A DNA stretch of 64,000 nucleotides from JAWLGZ01 sp041690635. GTDB lineage: Bacteria; Pseudomonadota; Gammaproteobacteria; Thiohalomonadales; Thiohalomonadaceae. Where the stretch lies: the NCBI GenBank assembly GCA_041690635.1, contig JAWLGZ010000003.1, forward strand, positions 580,903-644,902, written 5' to 3'. The position numbers and the translations under genes were made by a program. How positions within the stretch are numbered: the first letter of the stretch is position 1; each line of letters starts with the position of its first letter. The notes under the pieces are model-generated. The model did not search any database, had not been told where the DNA came from, and was given only the letters and a program-made list of their open reading frames with translations. Shown here in pieces: positions 9,249-16,981 of this stretch.

Positions 9249-9429
9249 GCGGCTCGCGCCCCAGATTCCGCCAAGCGAACAGGAACGGCGGTCGCGGAGG
9301 TCGCAGAGGAGATTGTAGAGTGCAATCGTATTGCGCCGATGTGTGCCCGCCGTTGCTCTGCCAGCGAGCGGCGGAAGAAACGAAAACTCTTTACCTCCGC
9401 GCACTCTGCGCCCTCTGCGGTGATTCATC

Positions 9430-10110
9430 TCAAACCAATCGGCCGGCGTCGATCTCGATCACCCGCCCGCAGCGGCGCGCCAGCGCCTCGTCGTGGGTCA
9501 CCAATAGCAGCGTGGTGCCGGACTCCGTGTTCAGCTGAAACAGGAGATCGGCAATGCGGGCGCCGGTGCGGCGGTCCAGGTTGCCGGTCGGTTCGTCCGC
9601 CAGCAGCAGCCGGGGAGCGGTGGCGAAGGCGCGGGCGATTGCCACCCGCTGCTGTTCGCCACCGGAGAGCTGTCCCGGGTAGTGGGTGAGCCGGTGATCG
9701 AGTCCCACGCGGGCGAGCAGCTCCCGCGCCCGCTCCGCCGCGCCGGACTCACCCTGGAGCTCCAGCGGCAGCATGGCGTTCTCCAGCGCGTTGAGATTGG
9801 GCAGCAGGTGGAACGACTGAAACACGAAGCCCAGCAGCCGCGCGCGCAGATCGGCCCGGCCGTCCTCGTCGAGGCCCGCGAGATCGGTGCCGTCGAGCAG
9901 CACCCGCCCGTCACTCGGGAGATCGAGCCCGGCCAGTATGCCGAGCAGGGTGGACTTGCCGGAGCCGGAGGCGCCCACCACCGCCACCGCTTCACCGGCG
10001 CCGATGACGAGGTCCACGCCGTCGAGCAGGGTCAGCGCTCCCTCCGGGCTCTCCACCCGTTTGCTAACATTCCGTGCTTCGACCATCGGTGTGGAGAGGT
10101 TCGTTTTCAT
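9430..10110 (-). CDS. ybbA: YbbA-type ABC transporter ATP-binding protein
   Basis: ATPase partner of YbbP, 226 residues from the chosen start. Motifs: Walker A GASGSGKST, Q-loop VFQSFHLL, signature LSGGEQQRVAIARA, Walker B LLLADEPTGNLD, switch histidine in LLVTHDEA. It is divergent from tesA, the conserved gammaproteobacterial arrangement. The start is uncertain. ATG at 10110 (MKTNLSTPMVEARNVSK) shares the CATG of the tesA start on the other strand; ATG at 10086 (MVEARNVSK) is close to the E. coli N-terminus; neither has a good ribosome-binding site. The two divergent starts leave almost no intergenic space, so each promoter must lie within the opposite coding region. Confidence 0.9.
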   Translation of the reverse strand: MKTNLSTPMVEARNVSKRVESPEGALTLLDGVDLVIGAGEAVAVVGASGSGKSTLLGILAGLDLPSDGRVLLDGTDLAGLDEDGRADLRARLLGFVFQSFHLLPNLNALENAMLPLELQGESGAAERARELLARVGLDHRLTHYPGQLSGGEQQRVAIARAFATAPRLLLADEPTGNLDRRTGARIADLLFQLNTESGTTLLLVTHDEALARRCGRVIEIDAGRLV

Positions 10111-10747
10111 GTGGCTGCGTTCGGTATTCATGGTCCTGTTGCTGCTCGGCGGCAAGGCGTGGGCCGCCGGCACGGTTGTGGTGCTGGGGGACAGTCTGAG
10201 CGCGGCCTACGGCATGCCGGTGGAGCAGGGGTGGGTGAGCCTGCTGGAGCGGCGCCTGGAACAGAACGGCTGTCCATATCACGTCGTCAACGCCAGCATC
10301 AGCGGCGAGACCACCAGCGGCGGACTCTCGCGCCTGCCCGGCGTGGTGGAGGCCCACAGCCCCGACCTGGTGATTATCGAACTGGGCGGCAACGACGGTC
10401 TGCGCGGTCTGTCGCTCGACCAGATGCGGGCCAATCTAGCTGCAATGATCGAGGCCGTAAAGGCAATCGGTGCCGGCGTGCTGCTGGTGGGCATGCAGAT
10501 GCCCCCCAATTATGGACCCACCTACACTGAACGGTTCCAGTCGGTCTATCACGAACTGGCGGAGCGCTACGGCGTGGCGCTCGTGCCGTTCCTGCTGGAG
10601 GGGGTCGGCGGCAATGACGCCCTGATGCAGCCGGACCGCATCCACGCCAGTGCCGAGGCGCAACCGCACCTGCTGACCAACGTCTGGGACGAACTGGCAC
10701 CGCTGCTTGAAGGGTGCGCTGTGGAGGGCGCTGCCGCCGCAACCTGA
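10109..10747 (+). CDS. tesA: Periplasmic arylesterase / acyl-CoA thioesterase I (SGNH hydrolase)
   Basis: Secreted SGNH-family hydrolase of 212 residues (thioesterase I/protease I/lysophospholipase L1 in E. coli) cleaving acyl thioesters, lysophospholipids and aryl esters. A signal peptide is obvious (WLRSVFMVLLLLGGKAWA, cleavage after about residue 19). Catalytic blocks: GDSLS with the nucleophile serine at 29, G of block II around SISGETTSGG, GGNDG with the block III asparagine (about 92-96), and the DRIH dyad of block V (about 175-178). The start is preceded by GGAGAGG about 10 bases upstream. The frame is open far upstream, but that is the antisense shadow of ybbA. Divergent from ybbA-ybbP as in E. 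coli. Confidence 0.95.
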   Translation: MWLRSVFMVLLLLGGKAWAAGTVVVLGDSLSAAYGMPVEQGWVSLLERRLEQNGCPYHVVNASISGETTSGGLSRLPGVVEAHSPDLVIIELGGNDGLRGLSLDQMRANLAAMIEAVKAIGAGVLLVGMQMPPNYGPTYTERFQSVYHELAERYGVALVPFLLEGVGGNDALMQPDRIHASAEAQPHLLTNVWDELAPLLEGCAVEGAAAAT

Positions 10748-10799
10748 TACCATGCGCCGACGGCGCAGGACCGAGAATTATTAACCAAGGAGAGATGAG

Positions 10800-11336
10800 A
10801 TGAAGGCACGATTTGCGACAGCCGCAGTTTTGGTGGGGACACTGGTCGGCGGCTCGGCATGGGCGCAGCCGGAGATGCGTCCCGGCTTGTGGGAGCAGAG
10901 CATCACCGTCAAGTCGCAGAGCGGCGAGGTGGAACAGGCGATGCGCGAGATGCAGCAGCAGATGGCGAACCTGCCTCCCGAGCAGCGCAGGATGATGGAA
11001 GAGATGATGGCTGCGCAGGGGATGAGTTTCGATGCAAGCGGTCAGACCATCCGGGTCTGCGTTACCCCCGAGCAGGCCGCGCGATTTGAGTTTGAACAGG
11101 ATGATGAGTGCACCCAGCAGGTGGTACAGCGCAGCGGCAAGACGGTCAAGTTGACGTTCCAGTGCGCCGGCGACCCCCCCACCAGCGGCGAAGGGGAGTT
11201 CACCTTCAGCAGCCCTACCGCCTACAAGGGCAGGGCTGTCGTCAATACCACGACCGACGGGCGGCCCGAGCAGTTGACCATGGAGCAGTCCGGCAAGTGG
11301 CTGTCGTCCGACTGCGGCAACATGCGTCCCAACTGA
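10800..11336 (+). CDS. DUF3617 domain periplasmic protein
   Basis: Secreted protein of 178 residues with an N-terminal signal peptide (KARFATAAVLVGTLVGGSAWA). The mature part opens with PEMRPGLWEQSITVKSQ, the typical DUF3617 signature (a 'PGLWE' strand). A methionine- and glutamine-rich helix follows (EMQQQMANLPPEQRRMMEEM), then a cysteine-containing beta domain (RVCVTPEQ, DECTQQVV, FQCAGDP, SSDCGNM). The four cysteines could form two disulfides. An AAGGAG box sits about 7 bases before the ATG. The family has no firmly established function. It lies 52 bp after tesA on the same strand and may be co-transcribed with it. Confidence 0.85.
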   Translation: MKARFATAAVLVGTLVGGSAWAQPEMRPGLWEQSITVKSQSGEVEQAMREMQQQMANLPPEQRRMMEEMMAAQGMSFDASGQTIRVCVTPEQAARFEFEQDDECTQQVVQRSGKTVKLTFQCAGDPPTSGEGEFTFSSPTAYKGRAVVNTTTDGRPEQLTMEQSGKWLSSDCGNMRPN

Positions 11337-11428
11337 ACCGATATCGATTCACCACGGCGCGCAGAGCTCACGAGAGCCAAACCGGCGCTCCCCGTGCCCT
11401 CTGCGCGTTGTGGCGATCGGTTCCAGCC

Positions 11429-11863
11429 TCAATCCCCGCCGCAAATCAGATAATCCGCGATCCAGCGACCCGCCTCTGCGCTGTAGGAGAAGCTCGCCCG
11501 CGCCCCCAGATAGACCACATCCCGTTGCAGCCACTGGGGGGGAGAAAGACAGGCGACCTCCGTGCCTGCGCCGATCTTGCGGCACCCCTGCTTCAGCGCA
11601 AACACCATATCGCTGTGGCACTGCGGGTCTTCGGCATAGACCAGCCTCACCCCGTCGCACCCCATCTCGCCACCGAACCCCACCTTCGTCCCGTCGGTGA
11701 CGTACTCGCACACCCCGCCCCAGTTTTCGCCCTCGAACGCATAGGTGAAACCGGCAAAGTCCCACACCAGCTGGTCGAGAACCTCCTCCGACAACTCCGC
11801 GGCAAAGGAAGGCGCGGGAGCCAGGAGAGCCAGCAGAAGGGTGCTTCGTCTTGTGACTTTCAA
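11429..11863 (-). CDS. Small secreted cysteine-containing protein, unknown family
   Basis: No standard ATG fits. The best start is TTG at 11863 (LKVTRRSTLLLALLAPAPSFAAE), which gives a clean signal peptide cut after ...SFA and has GGAGCGG about 7 bases upstream. Mature protein about 124 residues with six cysteines (GVCEYV, MGCDGV, PQCHSD, QGCRKI, VACLSP, LICGG), suggesting disulfide bonds in the periplasm. Otherwise acidic and aromatic, with no motif I recognise. The frame remains open to 12145, but the upstream part reads as non-coding (arginine/cysteine-rich, no signal). Neighbours are unrelated acetyltransferases. Function unknown. Confidence 0.6.
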   Translation of the reverse strand: MKVTRRSTLLLALLAPAPSFAAELSEEVLDQLVWDFAGFTYAFEGENWGGVCEYVTDGTKVGFGGEMGCDGVRLVYAEDPQCHSDMVFALKQGCRKIGAGTEVACLSPPQWLQRDVVYLGARASFSYSAEAGRWIADYLICGGD

Positions 11864-11969
11864 TGTGCCGCTCCAGTCAGTCGATCCAGGAAATGAACAC
11901 CAGCGAATCCACACGGTTCTCCGTGCACGGTGAGCGTGCACAGCGCAACCGTGTACCCGACACCTGACT

Positions 11970-12443
11970 TCACCTCTGCCGGAGTGCCATGTGCAGGAGA
12001 GCGACGCGCCCTCCCGAGGGATTCCGTCGTTCCTCGATCGCAAAGGGGGTGAAGCCCAGGTTTGCGTATAGCAGGAGCGCAGGGGTGTTCCCGCTGAACA
12101 CGGAAATTCTGACTTCCGGCACGCCGTGCGCTTCAAGCGCCGCACGGATCATGTGGGTGACAACCGCCCGCCCAACCCCTTGTCCTCTGCAGGCCCCGCT
12201 GACGACCACATTACCGATGAAGGCCCAACAACCCGGCTCGATGTCGTAGAGGTTGGCAAAGCCGACCACCTCCCCGTTCCGCACTGCAACCGTCAACTCC
12301 TTCCTCGCTTCGGCGAGTGCGCGAAGCTGATCCACGGAAAAGGGGTGGGTTCCTCCGGGATAGACCAGAAACAGCTCTTCCCGGCTCGGTACTAGCCGGA
12401 CGATTGCCTCGAAATCGGACGGAGTTGCTGCGCGTAGTTCCAT
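11970..12443 (-). CDS. GNAT family N-acetyltransferase
   Basis: 157-residue acetyltransferase of the GNAT superfamily, transferring an acetyl group from acetyl-CoA to an unknown amine. The N-terminal strand-helix MELRAATPSDFEAIVRLV is typical. The acetyl-CoA-binding motif A is VVSGACRGQGVGRAVVTHMI (about 88-107; the R-G-Q-G-V-G/A loop). Motif B follows with SVFSGNTPALLLYANLGF, where the asparagine and tyrosine are the usual catalytic-region residues. Lies between a small secreted protein and another GNAT gene on the same strand, with a 38-bp gap to the latter. Substrate not predictable. Confidence 0.85.
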   Translation of the reverse strand: MELRAATPSDFEAIVRLVPSREELFLVYPGGTHPFSVDQLRALAEARKELTVAVRNGEVVGFANLYDIEPGCWAFIGNVVVSGACRGQGVGRAVVTHMIRAALEAHGVPEVRISVFSGNTPALLLYANLGFTPFAIEERRNPSGGRVALLHMALRQR

Positions 12444-12481
12444 TCGGCGATTACCAATACCGTGGGCTCAGTATGCTTTCG

Positions 12482-13039
12482 CTATTTGTCATGGTCGTGC
12501 TTCACGTCGTGCGAGCTCCACGCGTCCCGGGTCATCCGGTACAACCGCACCGGCCTCCCATGAAATTCAATCTCCTGATAGCGATGAAATCCGCACTTCC
12601 CGGCAACGCGCAGCGACGCAAGGTGTGCCGGCTCGATAATCACCACCACCGACTCGCACCCCTTCACTTCGAACGCATAGGTGAGGACGGCATGCGCCGA
12701 CTCGGTGGCGAGGCCACGCCCCCAGAACCGCCGGGCGAGCCGATATCCAAGGTTGATCTCCTCCGTATCGCCGACGCGCTCGGGACCTATCCCACAGAAT
12801 CCGACCAGCGCGGAGGAGTCCCTTTCGACAAGGGCCCACGGCCCGACACCCTGCGACTCGTAGGAAGCCAGACACCACTCCACGAACTGTCGAGTGGCCG
12901 CCTCGTCGCAAACGCCGCGCACCGAATGCTTCATCACCTCCGGATCGCCGAGAATCGCCGACAGGGCGGGCACGTCCTCCAGGGACAACGGCCTAATCAG
13001 CAGTCGTGCGGTCTCGGTGATCAGTTCCATCCACTTCAT
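12482..13039 (-). CDS. GNAT acetyltransferase, RimJ/RimL-like
   Basis: 185 residues, RimJ/RimL-type (Acetyltransf_3 style). It starts with ELITETARLLIRPLSLEDVPALSAIL, followed by a core strand ALVGFCGIGPERVGDTEEINLGYRLARRFWGRGLATESAHAVL. The RRFWGRGLATE loop is the acetyl-CoA pyrophosphate site. The C-terminal HLASLRVAGKCGFHRY motif is also typical. Relatives acetylate ribosomal-protein N-termini or small amines and antibiotics; this one is not assignable. Immediately upstream of the other GNAT gene on the minus strand, so probably a two-gene unit. Confidence 0.85.
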   Translation of the reverse strand: MKWMELITETARLLIRPLSLEDVPALSAILGDPEVMKHSVRGVCDEAATRQFVEWCLASYESQGVGPWALVERDSSALVGFCGIGPERVGDTEEINLGYRLARRFWGRGLATESAHAVLTYAFEVKGCESVVVIIEPAHLASLRVAGKCGFHRYQEIEFHGRPVRLYRMTRDAWSSHDVKHDHDK

Positions 13040-13164
13040 CCGTATGGCGCACAGTAAACCGACCGTGTTGATGGCGTTCTACGTGCGCGCATTTCGTGTC
13101 AACGAAAGATTAGAAAAGGATTGGGGGCGGCGGTCAACCGTTGGAGGCCGGGGTGTCCGCTCGG

Positions 13165-13737
13165 TCACGGATGCGGGCGTTGCACCGCCGTGTGCCGGGG
13201 ACAGGTGATGAGGTGGTCGTTCACCATCCCGACCGCCTGCATGAAGGCGTAGCAGATGGTGGTGCCCACGAACTTGAAGCCGCGGTGTTTGAGTTCCTTG
13301 CTCATGGCGTCCGATGCGGGAGTGCTGGCCGGGACCTGTTCCAGCCGCTTCCAGGCATTTTGGTGCGGCTTGCCGTCGACGAACTGCCAGAGAAAGGGGA
13401 CGGCGCCCTGCTGCACGTCCAGTTCAAGCCAGGCGCGGGCGTTGGTGATGGCGGCGTCGATCTTGAGCCGGTTGCGGACGATGCCGGCGTCTGCGAGCAG
13501 GCGCGCCTTGTCCCGCTCGCCGTAGCGGGCGATGCGGGACGGGTCAAAGCGGTGCAGGGCGCGGCGGTAGTTCTCGCGCTTGTTGATGATGGTCGTCCAG
13601 GAGAGTCCGGCCTGCGCCCCTTCGAGGATGAGCATTTCGAACAGGTGCGATGCGTCGAAGGAGGGGACGCCCCACTCCTCATCGTGGTAGCGGGACTCGG
13701 CTTCGGAGCGGTTGGCCCAGGGGCAGCGGGTTTGCAC
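13165..13737 (-). CDS. tag: DNA-3-methyladenine glycosylase I
   Basis: Base-excision repair enzyme that removes 3-methyladenine from alkylated DNA. The core begins RCPWANRSEAESRYHDEEWG, matching the Tag N-terminus. The zinc site is complete: cysteine in RCPW, histidine in YHDEEWG, and the C-terminal HLITC pair. The helix-hairpin region ILEGAQAGLSWTTIINKRENY contains the conserved catalytic-region glutamate. The chosen start is GTG at 13737 (VQTRCPW, 190 residues) with AAGAGA upstream; the frame is open to 13794 but those 19 residues are not Tag-like. Single gene on the minus strand. Confidence 0.92.
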   Translation of the reverse strand: MQTRCPWANRSEAESRYHDEEWGVPSFDASHLFEMLILEGAQAGLSWTTIINKRENYRRALHRFDPSRIARYGERDKARLLADAGIVRNRLKIDAAITNARAWLELDVQQGAVPFLWQFVDGKPHQNAWKRLEQVPASTPASDAMSKELKHRGFKFVGTTICYAFMQAVGMVNDHLITCPRHTAVQRPHP

Positions 13738-13910
13738 TTTTATGGTTCTCTTGGTGGCGGAACGCGGTACGAAGGGAGCGTCCGGAGCTCCCAACAGATC
13801 CAGGTAGTGATCCCCTTCCTGTCCTTCTCGACAACGGCTCCCGACGTTGTTCTACCTCCTACCTCCAGTCGTCGTCCCAGAGGGTGAAGGAACGTCCTTT
13901 TAATGGCTAT

Positions 13911-14318
13911 TTAGTCTTTGGGGCCGATCCAGAACTGGGGGACGTGGGCCACCTCCCAGAGGAACCCGTCCGGGTCGGCGAAGTAACCGGAGTAGCCGCC
14001 CCAGAAGGTCTCCTGCGCCGGCTTGACCAGGCGGGCGCCGATGCTGACCGCCTCTTTGATCACCGCATCCACCTCGTCCGGGCTGGCGACGTTGTGGGCG
14101 AGGGTGATGCCGGCGAAGTTGCCGTGGTCGTCGGGCACGCCGGCGTCTTCGGCCAGGGCGGAGCGGGGGTAGAGAGCGAGCCAGGTTCCGTTCAGTTCGA
14201 AGAAGGCAACCTCTTCGGCCTCGAACTGCAAGCGCGGCAGGCCGAGCGCCTCGTAGAAGGCGGCCGAGCGGGTGATGTCCGCGACGCCCAGGGTGATCAG
14301 GTTGATGCGTGGTTTCAT
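13911..14318 (-). CDS. VOC (glyoxalase/bleomycin-resistance fold) family protein
   Basis: 135-residue protein with the paired beta-alpha-beta-beta-beta fold of the vicinal-oxygen-chelate superfamily. The first half is KPRINLITLGVADITRSAAFYEALGL (the classic 'ITLGV.D...S..FY..LG' opening). The second is FAGITLAHNVASPDEVDAVI and ends GYSGYFADPDGFLWEVAHVPQF with the PDG-x-W-E motif carrying a likely metal-ligand glutamate. Many such proteins are dioxygenases, lyases or simple binding proteins; no specific reaction can be assigned. A GGAGG-like box lies just upstream of the ATG. Confidence 0.85.
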   Translation of the reverse strand: MKPRINLITLGVADITRSAAFYEALGLPRLQFEAEEVAFFELNGTWLALYPRSALAEDAGVPDDHGNFAGITLAHNVASPDEVDAVIKEAVSIGARLVKPAQETFWGGYSGYFADPDGFLWEVAHVPQFWIGPKD

Positions 14319-14393
14319 GGTCGCCTCCTGTCGGTGAGCCCTGCCTAAATTAGACGGGAGTCTCGGGCTGAGGGCAACACGCCGAAGCTATCG

Positions 14394-16085
14394 CTAGCGG
14401 ATGTACGCCTCGGTGGCGTAGCGGCGCATCATGCTGTGGCTGTTGAACAGATGGCCGATCTCACCGATGGCGCCTTTCATCATGCCGATCCAGCCGGCGC
14501 AGTCCTGGTAATAGAGCGGCAATACGGTGCCCCCCAGTTTCTCGTAGAGGTGAAAGGCGTCGTCTTCGTCGCCGACGGTGCCGGTGCCGATGCCCCAGCC
14601 GGTCACCCCTTCGACCAGTCCCTCCAGCCACCAGCCGTCCACCACCGACAGGTTGAGCACGCCGTTGAACGCTGCCTTCATGCCGCTGGTCCCGGAGGCC
14701 TCCATCGGCGGCAGCGGGGTGTTGAGCCAGACGTCAGAGCCGCTGACCAGCAGGCGGGCGAGGTCAAGCCCGTAATCCGGCAGGTAAATGCCCTGGAGAT
14801 ACTCCATTTCGCGCAGGTGGCGGTGGATCTGGACAATGAGCGCCTTGCCCTGCTGATCCTTCGGGTGCGCCTTGCCGGCGACGATTAGCTGGAACGGCAG
14901 GCGGCCGGCAATGGCGTCGAGCCGTGACGGGTCGGAAAACAGCAGTTCCGGGCGCTTGTAGGCGGTCATGCGCCGGGCGAACCCCAGGATCGGAACCTCC
15001 AGCTTGAACTGAACCCCGGTGAGCGCCTCGACCCGTTCGATCAGCTTCGCCTTGGCCTCCTGGTGCGCCGCCCAGAGTTCGGCGTCGGGAATGCGATCGG
15101 CGCGTACCAGGATCTCGGGCACGAAGCGCCAGTCTGGCAGGTAGCGATCATAGAGGCGCGTGAGGCTCGGTGCGGTCCAGAACGGTCCATGAATGCCGTT
15201 GGTGATGGCGTGGATGCGGTAGCCTGGAAACATCTCGCTGGAGACCTCGGCGTGCTTCTTCGCCACGCCGTTCACCCAGCCGCTGAGGTTCATTGCGAGG
15301 CGGGTCATGTTGAAGCGGTCCTCACCGGCGAAAAGGCGCATGGTTTCCGGGTCGACAAAATCACCGAGGACTCGCGAGACCAGATCGTAAGGGAACTGGT
15401 CGTGCCCCGCCTCGACCGGGGTGTGGGTGGTGAAGAGACAGAAGTTGCGCACCTTTCCCACATCGTAGGTGGATTCGCCGGGGTGTACCTCCTCGGCAGG
15501 ACGTTCAAAGCGGCGCAGCAACTCCAGGGCCAGCAAGGCGGAGTGACCTTCGTTCATGTGGTAGGTATTGACGCTGAAGCCCAGCGCCAGAAGCATGCGT
15601 GCGCCGCCAATTCCGAGGACCACCTCCTGCCGGAGCCGGTACTCCTCATCACCACCGTACAGAAAATCGGTAATGCTGCGATCGTCGGTACGGTTCTCGG
15701 GCAGATCGGTGTCGAGCATCACTACCGGAATCACACAGCCGGAACTGCCTTCATGTTCGAACAGCCAGGCACGAATCCACACCTTGCGCTGCTCGATGGT
15801 GACCGCCACCTTGGCATCGAGCGGGCTCACCCGCTTGGTCGGTTCCCACGGCTGCGGGTCCTCCAACTGATCACCGTTCGGCCCCAGCACCTGACGGAAG
15901 TAGCCCATCCGGCTGACCAGCGTCACACCGACCAGGGGCAAGTCGAGATCCGCCGCCGCGCGAAGGGTGTCCCCCGCCAGTACGCCGAGACCGCCGCTGT
16001 AGGTCGGGATGTCGTCGCACAGGGCCATCTCCATCGAGAAGTAAGCGATGCGACTGCGGTGAAGGTACGCTTCGACTGGATCCAT
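14394..16085 (-). CDS. glgP: Alpha-glucan phosphorylase (short type)
   Basis: PLP-dependent enzyme releasing glucose-1-phosphate from glycogen or maltodextrin. At 563 residues it is the short alpha-glucan phosphorylase type rather than the 800-residue muscle/MalP type. The N-terminus IAYFSMEMALCDDIPTYSGGLGVLAGD is diagnostic. The pyridoxal lysine lies in EASGTSGMKAAFNG (about residues 463-476), followed by SVVDGWW. NEGHSALLALE and FTTHTPVEAGHD are further family signatures. It stands alone on the minus strand, but the debranching enzyme and TreZ 15 kb away would act on the same polymer. Start ATG at 16085; no other start is convincing. Confidence 0.92.
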   Translation of the reverse strand: MDPVEAYLHRSRIAYFSMEMALCDDIPTYSGGLGVLAGDTLRAAADLDLPLVGVTLVSRMGYFRQVLGPNGDQLEDPQPWEPTKRVSPLDAKVAVTIEQRKVWIRAWLFEHEGSSGCVIPVVMLDTDLPENRTDDRSITDFLYGGDEEYRLRQEVVLGIGGARMLLALGFSVNTYHMNEGHSALLALELLRRFERPAEEVHPGESTYDVGKVRNFCLFTTHTPVEAGHDQFPYDLVSRVLGDFVDPETMRLFAGEDRFNMTRLAMNLSGWVNGVAKKHAEVSSEMFPGYRIHAITNGIHGPFWTAPSLTRLYDRYLPDWRFVPEILVRADRIPDAELWAAHQEAKAKLIERVEALTGVQFKLEVPILGFARRMTAYKRPELLFSDPSRLDAIAGRLPFQLIVAGKAHPKDQQGKALIVQIHRHLREMEYLQGIYLPDYGLDLARLLVSGSDVWLNTPLPPMEASGTSGMKAAFNGVLNLSVVDGWWLEGLVEGVTGWGIGTGTVGDEDDAFHLYEKLGGTVLPLYYQDCAGWIGMMKGAIGEIGHLFNSHSMMRRYATEAYIR

Positions 16086-16208
16086 GGTTTAACGAGCGGT
16101 TGGGGTGAAGGCGCCTGCTCCGCTGAGCATAGCGTTCCCCTCGGTCACTCGCCTGTCACCGCAATCGGGTCATAATGGAGGCGCCATTAGCAACCATCGG
16201 AGCGGACT

Positions 16209-16871
16209 ATGGCGGATAAGGAGAAGCCGACCACCACACCCTCGATCTCCCCCGAGGAGCGCGAGCGATTGGTTGCCGCCGGCGCCTGGTTCCGCGCCAA
16301 GGAGCGCGGGTTCGCCGAGGGCGACAGGGTGGCCGACTGGTTAAGCGCGGAGGCGGAGGTGGACGCCAGCGTGCGCACGGAGTCGGCGGAGCAGCGCCGT
16401 ACCGAGTACGAGGCGGATCGCCGGCTGCGCTGGTCGGTGGCCGAGATGCTGGGCCCCGGGGAACCGATCAGTGCCGCAGTCATCGACCAGGCGATCGAGC
16501 GTGCGGCGCAGGCGATGGTCGAGAAGGAGGGCTACGACGCGGCAACGGTGGCGAAGGTGGCCACGACCTGCCGTAAGGACGTGGCCGAGTGGGCCGAACG
16601 GGTGGCCGACAAGAAGCAGGAGGCGCCGCTGCTGTTTGGTGACTGGAGCGACCGGGGACAACTGCTTCTGGAGAGTGCAGCCACCGACGCGGGCGACTGG
16701 CCGGGGCGCATGCGCCAGTATCTCGACCAGCAGCGGACCTACTACGCGGGCGAGGTGGTCTCCCCCGGCGCCTTCGCCTGCCTCAACTGCGGCACCCGCC
16801 AGGCGATGGAGGCGACCGGCCATCTCGGCGCCTGCCCGCACTGCTATCACACCTATTTCCGACGCGTTTGA
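16209..16871 (+). CDS. DUF2934-like plus C-terminal zinc-ribbon protein
   Basis: 220-residue cytoplasmic protein with three parts. An N-terminal segment (about 18-60: RLVAAGAWFRAKERGFAEGD...DWLSAEAEVDA) resembles DUF2934. A middle helical region is rich in acidic and alanine residues (a DUF1451-like stalk). The C-terminal zinc ribbon has CLNCG and ACPHC pairs about 14 residues apart (about 196-214), ending HTYFRRV. Proteins with this last part are often called 'zinc ribbon-containing' (DUF1451) and have no known activity. GGAGCGG precedes the ATG by about 5 bases. Followed by a GC-rich hairpin, so probably monocistronic. Confidence 0.72.
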   Translation: MADKEKPTTTPSISPEERERLVAAGAWFRAKERGFAEGDRVADWLSAEAEVDASVRTESAEQRRTEYEADRRLRWSVAEMLGPGEPISAAVIDQAIERAAQAMVEKEGYDAATVAKVATTCRKDVAEWAERVADKKQEAPLLFGDWSDRGQLLLESAATDAGDWPGRMRQYLDQQRTYYAGEVVSPGAFACLNCGTRQAMEATGHLGACPHCYHTYFRRV

Positions 16872-16890
16872 CAGCCGTTTCGGCTTCGGC

Positions 16891-16920
16891 AGCGCGCCCC
16901 CCCGTCAGGGGGGCGCGGTA
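16891..16920. terminator. GC-rich hairpin after the zinc-ribbon gene
   Basis: Arms GCGCCCCCC and GGGGGGCGC separated by CGTCA form a strong stem about 20 bp past the stop codon. There is no T-run, so it is only a possible terminator or mRNA-stabilising stem. Confidence 0.45.
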
Positions 16921-16981
16921 GAGTGACCGCTACGCGCATACCCTCTTCTGAACGGCCGACCGGGAGCGGAAACAACGTCTG

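Larger units (their letters stand above)
9015..9429. repeat. Duplicated ybbA-ybbP junction carrying repeat elements (no gene)
   Basis: The 415-bp gap holds no credible gene but is structured. Reading left to right: a 'CTCTGCG' palindrome (9040-9097); a second copy of the ybbA 3' end (9113-9154, reading CGRVIEIDARRLV-stop against CGRVIEIDAGRLV-stop of the real gene); a 90-bp palindromic element (9159-9248); a decayed copy of the ybbP 5' end (about 9255-9292, CCAAGCGAACAGGAACGG against CCAGGCAAACAGGAACGG at the real start); and a decayed CTCTGCG repeat (9385-9425) leading into genuine ybbA. The order shows that the whole ybbA/ybbP junction was tandemly duplicated, with the palindrome sitting exactly between the copies. 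Confidence 0.8.

Noticed and set aside
9111..9428. Minus-strand ORF ending in CGRVIEIDARRLV
   Set aside because: Duplicated ybbA 3' end plus palindrome DNA; not an independent gene, described as a duplication.
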